NCBI GenBank assembly: GCA_040877875.1
Contig: JBBDNC010000206.1
Location: 1-10,073 of the forward strand
Length of the DNA: 10,073 nt
Direction of reading: 5' to 3'
Origin: JBBDNC01 sp040877875
Lineage (GTDB): Bacteria > Bacteroidota > Rhodothermia > Balneolales > Balneolaceae
The translations under genes and the position numbers were made by a program. This document shows positions 6,076 to 10,073 of this stretch, in pieces (position 1 is the first letter of the stretch; each line of letters starts with the position of its first letter). The notes beneath the pieces were generated by a model. The model was given only the letters and a program-made list of their open reading frames with translations, was not told the DNA's origin and ran no database searches.

Positions 6076-7548
6076 ATGGCTGTATCGCATCTTCAACAAC
6101 TCGATAGAATTGTATCACTTTCCAAATCGAGGGGTTTTATCTTTCAATCATCAGAGATCTATGGAGGACTTGGAGCGGTCTATGATTACGGTCCCCTGGG
6201 TGTGGAACTCAAGCGGAATATCCGTGAAGAGTGGTGGAAAGAGATGACTCAAAAATATGAGAACATCGTGGGGATCGATTCGGCTATTTTCATGCATCCG
6301 AAGATCTGGGAAGCCAGCGGTCATGTTGAAGGGTTTAATGACCCGATGATCGATGACAAGCAGTCGAATAAACGGTACCGTGCGGATTTGGTGATTGAAC
6401 AGTATATCGCCAAACTTCGCAGCGATGGCAAAGAGGAGGAAGCGGATAGCATCCAGCAGCAACTGGATACAACCGGTACCCGGAAAGGCCTCTGTGAAGA
6501 TCTGTATGAGATTATTATGGAGAATGAGATACGAGCTCCTGAGTCTGGCGCATTCGACTGGACGGAAGTGCGACAGTTCAACCTGATGTTCAAGACTCAA
6601 TTCGGGGCTGTTTCGTCCGGAGACGATGACGACGCGGTGTACCTTCGCCCGGAAACGGCACAGGGAATCTATGTCAATTATAAGAATGTAATGGATACCT
6701 CCCGGCAGCAAATTCCGTTTGGAATCGCCCAGGTGGGTAAAGCTTTTCGAAATGAAGTAGTGGCTCGCCAGTTTGTATTCAGAATGCGGGAATTCGAGCA
6801 AATGGAAATGCAATACTTTGTCAAACCCGGAAATGACGGCGAGATGTATGAGGAATGGCTCAAGAGGCGGATGCAATGGCATGAGTCGATCGGCATTCGG
6901 AAAAAGTTTCTAAGGGTCGAACCGCATCCGGAAGACAAACTCGCCCACTATGCACGGTCGGCTGCGGATATCCAGTATAAATTCCCGATCGGATGGCAGG
7001 AGGTAGAGGGCATCCACAACCGGACGGATTTTGACCTGTCGCGTCACCAGGAGTATTCAGGTAAAAAACTGGAATATTTTGACCAGCGTACCCAGGAAAG
7101 ATATATCCCCTATATCGTGGAAACTTCCATCGGTCTGGACCGCTGTACATTGATGGTGTTGTGTGATGCGTACCGGGAAGAAGAAGTGGAAGATGATACG
7201 CGAACGGTTCTGAAAATGCACCCGAAGCTGGCCCCGACCAAAGCCGGGGTTTTTCCTCTGATCAAAAAACCGGAGCTTCAGGAGCTGGCGAGAAAAATCG
7301 AAGGAGATCTTCGCGAGGACGTTACGGTACTGTATGACGAATCCGGTTCAATCGGAAAACGGTACCGCCGCCAGGATGAGGCGGGAACCCCGTTTTGCAT
7401 TACGGTCGATTTTGACGGACTGGAAGATCAAACGGTGACCCTCCGGTATCGTGACAGTATGGAACAGGATCGAATACCGGCAGACAAGGTGGGAGAAGTG
7501 ATCCGGGAAAAAATGAAAAACTGGAAACAGGATAACAGTGAACAGTAA
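6076..7548 (+). CDS. glyS: Glycyl-tRNA synthetase, single-chain (dimeric) type
   Basis: Charges tRNA-Gly with glycine in the cytosol; a class II synthetase of the alpha-2 type found in archaea, eukaryotes and many bacteria, not the two-subunit E. coli type. The 490 residues match the usual length of about 450-510. The N-terminus has FIFQSSEIYGGLGAVYDYGP, with GVELKRNI shortly after it, as in this family. Motif 2 is FRNE at 224-227, followed by VFRMREFEQMEMQYFV. Motif 3 is ETSIGLDR, with G353 and R356. The C-terminal part, beginning LAPTKAGVFPL, is the anticodon-binding domain. The ATG at 6076 has no Shine-Dalgarno. The last four residues and the stop (NSEQ, stop) are encoded by AACAGTG/AACAGTA heptamers belonging to the adjoining repeat, so the extreme C-terminus has probably been altered by it. 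Confidence 0.95.
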   Translation: MAVSHLQQLDRIVSLSKSRGFIFQSSEIYGGLGAVYDYGPLGVELKRNIREEWWKEMTQKYENIVGIDSAIFMHPKIWEASGHVEGFNDPMIDDKQSNKRYRADLVIEQYIAKLRSDGKEEEADSIQQQLDTTGTRKGLCEDLYEIIMENEIRAPESGAFDWTEVRQFNLMFKTQFGAVSSGDDDDAVYLRPETAQGIYVNYKNVMDTSRQQIPFGIAQVGKAFRNEVVARQFVFRMREFEQMEMQYFVKPGNDGEMYEEWLKRRMQWHESIGIRKKFLRVEPHPEDKLAHYARSAADIQYKFPIGWQEVEGIHNRTDFDLSRHQEYSGKKLEYFDQRTQERYIPYIVETSIGLDRCTLMVLCDAYREEEVEDDTRTVLKMHPKLAPTKAGVFPLIKKPELQELARKIEGDLREDVTVLYDESGSIGKRYRRQDEAGTPFCITVDFDGLEDQTVTLRYRDSMEQDRIPADKVGEVIREKMKNWKQDNSEQ

Positions 7549-7568
7549 ACAGTGAACAGTAAACAGTG
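7534..7568 (+). repeat. Tandem heptamer array AACAGTG/AACAGTA x5
   Basis: Five perfect 7-base units alternate AACAGTG, AACAGTA, AACAGTG, AACAGTA, AACAGTG. The array contains the glyS stop codon (7546-7548). Seven-base periodicity and the position at an intergenic repeat resemble short tandemly repeated repetitive sequences of other bacteria. Confidence 0.85.
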
Positions 7569-7692
7569 TTTCAGAATTTCGGTTAGAGGTTCTTTGCCAA
7601 TGGGAGGAGTGTCTCGGATCTCATCCGTTGACTGGCAACCCCCGGAAAAATTTTTCGAATCCGGAACCTTTTCACTAAAACCTTGTTTACTG
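7557..7692 (+). repeat. Intergenic repeat element, copy B (MITE/REP-like)
   Basis: The homologous core is 7565-7675, matching the minus strand of 4490-4599 over its full length. Outer limits are set by an 8-base inverted repeat, CAGTAAAC at 7557-7564 and GTTTACTG at 7685-7692. A related ATTGACTACTGAC tail follows, to about 7708. Copy B lacks the approximately 90 extra bases that copy A has between its core and outer inverted repeat. No coding capacity. Confidence 0.55.
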
Positions 7693-7743
7693 CTTATTGA
7701 CTACTGACATACACTACTTAAAGATATTCCCGTTTACGTTTGT

Positions 7744-7751
7744 TATATTTG
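7744..7751 (+). promoter_or_regulatory. Candidate -7 promoter box for the DUF4399 gene
   Basis: TATATTTG matches TAnnTTTG and lies 66 bases before the ATG at 7818, the same distance as the box before glyS. No clear -33 element. Confidence 0.35.
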
Positions 7752-7763
7752 TAACGGATTTCA

Positions 7764-7779
7764 TCCGCCGGCCGGCGGA
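7764..7779. repeat. Perfect 16-base GC palindrome TCCGCCGGCCGGCGGA
   Basis: A perfect palindrome in the leader of the DUF4399 gene, downstream of the candidate promoter box. It is nearly identical to the near-palindrome at 4407-4422. It could be a REP-type unit, a protein-binding site, or an RNA hairpin in the 5' leader. Confidence 0.6.
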
Positions 7780-7817
7780 GTTCCTTCACTATAGTTTTAA
7801 AGTAAAAAAGATCAAAG

Positions 7818-8243
7818 ATGAAACTTAAGAGCTTGTTATCTATTTTCGTTTTGTTATTATTTCCTCTTGTACTGAGTGCTCAGCAAAAGGAAGCTCCTGA
7901 AGGAGCAAAAACCTATGTCATTTCCCCGCAGCATGGAGAAGTGGTTCCCCAGACGTTTACGATTAAGTTCGGTTTGCATGGAATGGGAATTGCCCCTGCA
8001 GGAAACGATATTGAAGGGGCCGGCCATCATCACCTGTTGATTGATGTGAAAGAATTACCTGACCTGACACTCCCATTGCCTTCCACCGACCAGGTTCGAC
8101 ACTTCGGGCTGGGACAAACCGAAACGGTTGTCACCCTGCCGCCCGGCAAACATACCTTGCAACTTATTGTCGGGGATTATGCTCACATTCCTCACAAGGA
8201 TCCTGTGATGTCAAAGAAAATCACTATACATGTAAGCGAATAG
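7818..8243 (+). CDS. Exported DUF4399 domain protein
   Basis: A 141-residue protein. Residues 1-21 form a signal peptide: MKLK, a hydrophobic run LLSIFVLLLFPLVL, and cleavage after SA. The mature part has the DUF4399 pattern: ISPQHGEVVPQTFTIKFGLHGM, then GAGHHHLLID (three His at 70-72), then LPPGKHTLQLIVGDYAHIPH, ending KKITIHV. The His-rich segments might bind metal in the periplasm, but the function is unknown and this is inference. A single-domain protein of this length is typical. The start is supported by the signal peptide; the upstream sequence (AAAGATCAAAG) is A-rich without a clear Shine-Dalgarno. Confidence 0.85.
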   Translation: MKLKSLLSIFVLLLFPLVLSAQQKEAPEGAKTYVISPQHGEVVPQTFTIKFGLHGMGIAPAGNDIEGAGHHHLLIDVKELPDLTLPLPSTDQVRHFGLGQTETVVTLPPGKHTLQLIVGDYAHIPHKDPVMSKKITIHVSE

Positions 8244-8312
8244 CCGGTTGCCAACGGCTCAACAGGAATGCGGGCCCGTGGGTGAGCGAGTGATTGCTAC
8301 GGATGGATCACA

Positions 8313-8352
8313 CCTCTTTAATGGCTTCCCCGGTGTATAAGAGGGCTTTTTT
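8313..8352 (+). terminator. Possible intrinsic terminator after the DUF4399 gene
   Basis: CCTCTT (8313-8318) can pair with AAGAGG (8339-8344), extendable by two pairs across a bulge. The sequence then runs GC and six T. The stem is short and the loop long (about 20 bases), so this is tentative. Confidence 0.35.
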
Positions 8353-8456
8353 ATAAAGATTCTCCTTCATATTCCTGCCTTCTGATGCTCGTTTCAGCTC
8401 AACGGAAGGCCTGCAAGACCCAATTTTGATAAAAGGATTCCATACGGGGAAAATAG

Positions 8457-8482
8457 TTGATGCCGGAAGTTGCATTTATAAT
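8457..8482 (+). promoter_or_regulatory. Possible promoter of the arg leader/argF unit
   Basis: TATAAT at 8477-8482 is a perfect sigma-70-type -10 box, 23 bases before the leader ATG. TTGATG at 8457-8462 resembles a -35 box, but the spacer is only 14 bases. ATAAT/ATTAT at 8478-8490 is a small inverted repeat over the -10 box that could be an operator. The promoter type used by this organism is uncertain. Confidence 0.35.
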
Positions 8483-8505
8483 CGAATTATCAGAACTTAC
8501 GCCCC

Positions 8506-8577
8506 ATGAAAAAATTAGAAAGAAATATCACTCTCCAAATGATATCTGTTCGTCGCCGCCGCCCGTTGGGCGTGTGA
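8506..8577 (+). CDS. Arginine-rich leader peptide of the argF-argG unit
   Basis: A 23-codon frame from ATG 8506 to TGA 8575-8577. It begins MKKLERNITL and ends in SVRRRRPLGV. Four arginine codons in a row (CGT CGC CGC CGC, 8551-8562) plus AGA at 8521 make five arginines in 23 residues, just upstream of arginine biosynthesis genes. The Arg run ends right at the first arm of an RNA hairpin and the stop codon follows directly after the second arm, the geometry of attenuator leader peptides such as those of his and trp operons. There is no Shine-Dalgarno, as with other genes here. The peptide itself is probably not functional; its translation is the sensor. Too short for ordinary gene callers. 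Confidence 0.82.
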   Translation: MKKLERNITLQMISVRRRRPLGV

Positions 8578-8653
8578 CGATCTTATGTAGTTCCTGATAA
8601 TGGACTAACATTCTTCACGCCCGCTCAAATTCATTTTTTGAGCGGGTTTTTTT
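8551..8653 (+). promoter_or_regulatory. Arginine transcription attenuator (ribosome-mediated)
   Basis: Four segments are visible. Segment 1 is CGCCC (8560-8564) and segment 2 is GGGCG (8568-8572); they form a hairpin with loop GTT. Segment 2 extended, GGGCGTG (8568-8574), pairs perfectly over 7 bases with segment 3, CACGCCC (8616-8622). The last three bases of segment 3 are the first three of the terminator arm CCCGCTCAAA (8620-8629). Inferred logic: with scarce Arg-tRNA a ribosome stalls on the Arg codons, covers segment 1, segment 2 pairs with segment 3, the terminator loses its three G-C closing pairs, and argF-argG are transcribed. With ample Arg-tRNA the ribosome reaches the TGA, covers segment 2 and the terminator forms. 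Confidence 0.8.
8620..8653 (+). terminator. Intrinsic terminator in the argF leader (attenuator stem)
   Basis: A perfect 10-base stem, CCCGCTCAAA (8620-8629) with TTTGAGCGGG (8637-8646), a 7-base loop, and seven T directly after (8647-8653). It ends 111 bases before the argF start, inside the leader rather than after a gene, which is the position expected of an attenuator. Confidence 0.92.
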
Positions 8654-8764
8654 ATGCTTTCCCGATAACATGCGGAATTCCTAAAAAAGATTATACTGTA
8701 ACCGTCCCATTATCTTGTCGACCGACTTAATTTTAAAACCTAATACCTTATATTCTATTGACTT

Positions 8765-9688
8765 ATGAAGCATTTTTTGAAAATCGGAGATTATGAACCG
8801 AATGAACTGCAGGCCATGCTGGATTTGAGCCTTTCTCTTCAGAAAGAGCCCAAACCGGTTCTCAAGAGAAAAAACATCCTCTTTGTATTTGAGAAACCAT
8901 CTCTTCGGACCAAAGTCGGAACAGAAGTGGCGATTAATCACCTGGACGGACGAGTGGTACATGTGGAAGCGGATGTGCTTCTGGGATCCGGAGTGGATCC
9001 GGTATTCGAATGCCGGGAATCCCTGACCGATACGATGAAGAACGTCTCCCAGTGGTGCGACGGTGTCTTTGCAAGGGTATACGAACATGAATCGCTGCAA
9101 AATATGGCAGAAGAATCGGATATTCCTATTATCAATGCCCTGTGTGACCGGCACCATCCGATGCAGGCGATGGCTGATATCCTGACCTTGCAGAATCACT
9201 TCGGGAAGGATACAAAAGTGACAATCTCATTTATAGGAGATGCCAACAATGTTGCGTACTCTTTAATCGAGATCGCATTAAAATTTGGCCACGAAATACG
9301 GTTCGGTGGTCCCGAGAAGTATTTCTGGACCGAGAAGCAACTGAGTTATTTTGGGGATCTTGCCGTAGAGCATGGCGGAACTTTCATCCATACGTTCGAT
9401 CCCTTTGAGGCTGTTAAAGGCTCCGATGTTATTTATACGGATACATTTGTCTCGATGGGGGAAGAGCACAAGATGAAAGAAAAAATCAAACATTTTAAAA
9501 CCTATCAGGTGAACAGGGAGATCTACTCCAAAGCCAATCCGGATGCCGGATTCATGCATTGCCTGCCGGCACACCGCGGGATGGAAGTGACCGAAGAAGT
9601 CATCGACCATCCGAACTCCTGGATCTATAAACAGGCCAGGAACCGAATGGTGGTCTCCAAGGGAATTTTTGCCACAATGCTTGGCTGA
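8765..9688 (+). CDS. argF: Ornithine carbamoyltransferase
   Basis: Transfers the carbamoyl group from carbamoyl phosphate to ornithine (or an N-acylated ornithine) to give citrulline; cytosolic arginine pathway. The 307 residues are of usual length. The carbamoyl-phosphate loop reads FEKPSLRTK (S46-K50), where many family members have STRTR. HPMQ at 131-134 replaces the common HPCQ. Then come FIGDANNVAYSL, the ornithine-loop SMG at 230-232, and HCLPAHRG with C266. The C-terminal AENR of many OTCs is ARNR here (291-294). The SMG and HCLP motifs favour ornithine itself as substrate, but some Bacteroidota use acetyl- or succinylornithine, so substrate is not certain. The gene lies downstream of the arginine attenuator and 67 bases before argG. 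Confidence 0.9.
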   Translation: MKHFLKIGDYEPNELQAMLDLSLSLQKEPKPVLKRKNILFVFEKPSLRTKVGTEVAINHLDGRVVHVEADVLLGSGVDPVFECRESLTDTMKNVSQWCDGVFARVYEHESLQNMAEESDIPIINALCDRHHPMQAMADILTLQNHFGKDTKVTISFIGDANNVAYSLIEIALKFGHEIRFGGPEKYFWTEKQLSYFGDLAVEHGGTFIHTFDPFEAVKGSDVIYTDTFVSMGEEHKMKEKIKHFKTYQVNREIYSKANPDAGFMHCLPAHRGMEVTEEVIDHPNSWIYKQARNRMVVSKGIFATMLG

Positions 9689-9755
9689 TTTGTGGGCCAC
9701 ATGACAGGAACAACCAGGATTTTAAACTACAATTGATAAACACGAGCATTAAAAA

Positions 9756-10073
9756 ATGGAACAGTTAACCAATTATAAAAAAGTGGCTTCTCACGAAGCG
9801 GAAAAGGGAAGTTTTAACAAATGTCTGCTGTTGTACTCCGGCGGACTCGATACCAGTGTGATGCTGAAGTGGATACGTGAAGAGTATGACTGTGAAGTGA
9901 TCGCCCTGACGATCGACATCGGTCAGACCGCGGATAACCTGGATAAGATCAAAGACAAAGCGTTGAAACTCGGAGCTGAAGAAGCTGTAGTGGTGGATGC
10001 GAGAGACGAGTTTGCCCAGCTCTGTTTTGAGGCGGTCAAAGCGAATGCCGACTACCAGGGGGGATATGCTCTG
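9756..10073 (+). CDS. argG: Argininosuccinate synthase, N-terminal part (runs off right edge)
   Basis: Condenses citrulline with aspartate using ATP to form argininosuccinate, the step after argF. The window holds 106 codons with no stop, about a quarter of the usual 400-residue protein. CLLLYSGGLDTSVMLKWI (from about residue 23) contains the SGGLDTS ATP-binding P-loop, followed by ALTIDIGQ and LGAEEAVVVDARDEF, all typical of the family. From ATG 9756 there are about 20 residues before the domain, longer than the few residues usual in ArgG. A GTG at 9783 is an alternative start, but neither start has a clear Shine-Dalgarno. Expected to share the argF transcript and hence the attenuator. Confidence 0.95.
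   Translation, partial: MEQLTNYKKVASHEAEKGSFNKCLLLYSGGLDTSVMLKWIREEYDCEVIALTIDIGQTADNLDKIKDKALKLGAEEAVVVDARDEFAQLCFEAVKANADYQGGYAL

Larger units (their letters stand above)
8244..8505 (+). other. Non-coding gap between the DUF4399 gene and the arg leader
   Basis: About 260 bases with no convincing gene. It begins with a short imperfect hairpin straight after the stop codon (AGCCG/CGGCT, no U-run), then a weak candidate terminator at 8313-8352, and ends with a possible promoter for the arg unit at 8457-8482. Confidence 0.5.

Noticed and set aside
6151..6882. Long open frame of 243 codons on the minus strand
   Set aside because: It lies wholly antisense to the well-supported glycyl-tRNA synthetase gene and its translation matches nothing recognisable.
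8478..8490. ATAAT/ATTAT inverted repeat as an ArgR operator
   Set aside because: The resemblance to ArgR boxes is only in AT content and symmetry; it lacks the TGAAT/ATTCA arms, so I mention it only as a possible operator under the promoter.
8681..9199. 172-codon minus-strand frame
   Set aside because: Antisense to argF and the argF leader; argF motifs are unambiguous.
9691..9701. TGTGGGCCACA hairpin after argF as a terminator
   Set aside because: Short stem, one-base loop and no following T-run; argF and argG are probably co-transcribed.

Overview
The window looks like a chromosomal housekeeping segment from the Bacteroidota/Rhodothermota/Balneolota side of the tree. Balneolota-like is my best guess, from gene content alone. 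Supporting signs are a DUF2851 protein, a DUF3078 outer-membrane-type protein, a DUF4399 protein, a single-chain glycyl-tRNA synthetase, an archaeal/yeast-type aspartate-semialdehyde dehydrogenase, several genes without a Shine-Dalgarno, and three TATATTTG boxes (the Bacteroidota -7 pattern TAnnTTTG) ahead of plus-strand genes. I see no rRNA, tRNA, CRISPR, transposase, phage or defence gene.

Layout. Positions 1-875 (minus): a small YtxH-like membrane protein overlaps by 8 bases the start of a DUF2851 protein that runs off the left edge. Positions 1016-2496 (plus): a PyrR-type phosphoribosyltransferase, then an exported DUF3078 protein. Positions 2612-4380 (plus): a PLP-dependent group II decarboxylase-like enzyme followed after 14 bases by a small protein of unknown function. 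Positions 4621-5685 (minus): asd, convergent with the previous pair. Positions 6076-7548 (plus): glycyl-tRNA synthetase. Positions 7818-8243 (plus): exported DUF4399 protein. Positions 8506-10073 (plus): an arginine biosynthesis unit made of a leader peptide, a terminator, argF, and argG, which runs off the right edge.

The main discovery is ahead of argF. A 23-codon reading frame (8506-8577) carries four consecutive arginine codons. Its end can form a small hairpin (CGCCC/GGGCG). The second arm plus two bases (GGGCGTG) can instead pair with CACGCCC at 8616-8622, whose last three bases are the foot of a strong intrinsic terminator (8620-8653). This is the 1:2, 2:3, 3:4 layout of ribosome-mediated transcription attenuation, here apparently sensing charged tRNA-Arg to control argF-argG.

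The second pattern is a dispersed intergenic repeat of about 110 bases, present in two inverted copies (4490-4599 and 7565-7675). Each lies just downstream of a gene whose stop codon falls within AACAGT-type heptamers, and each is near a 16-base palindrome of the form TCCGCCRGCYGGCGGA. It looks like a MITE- or REP-like family.
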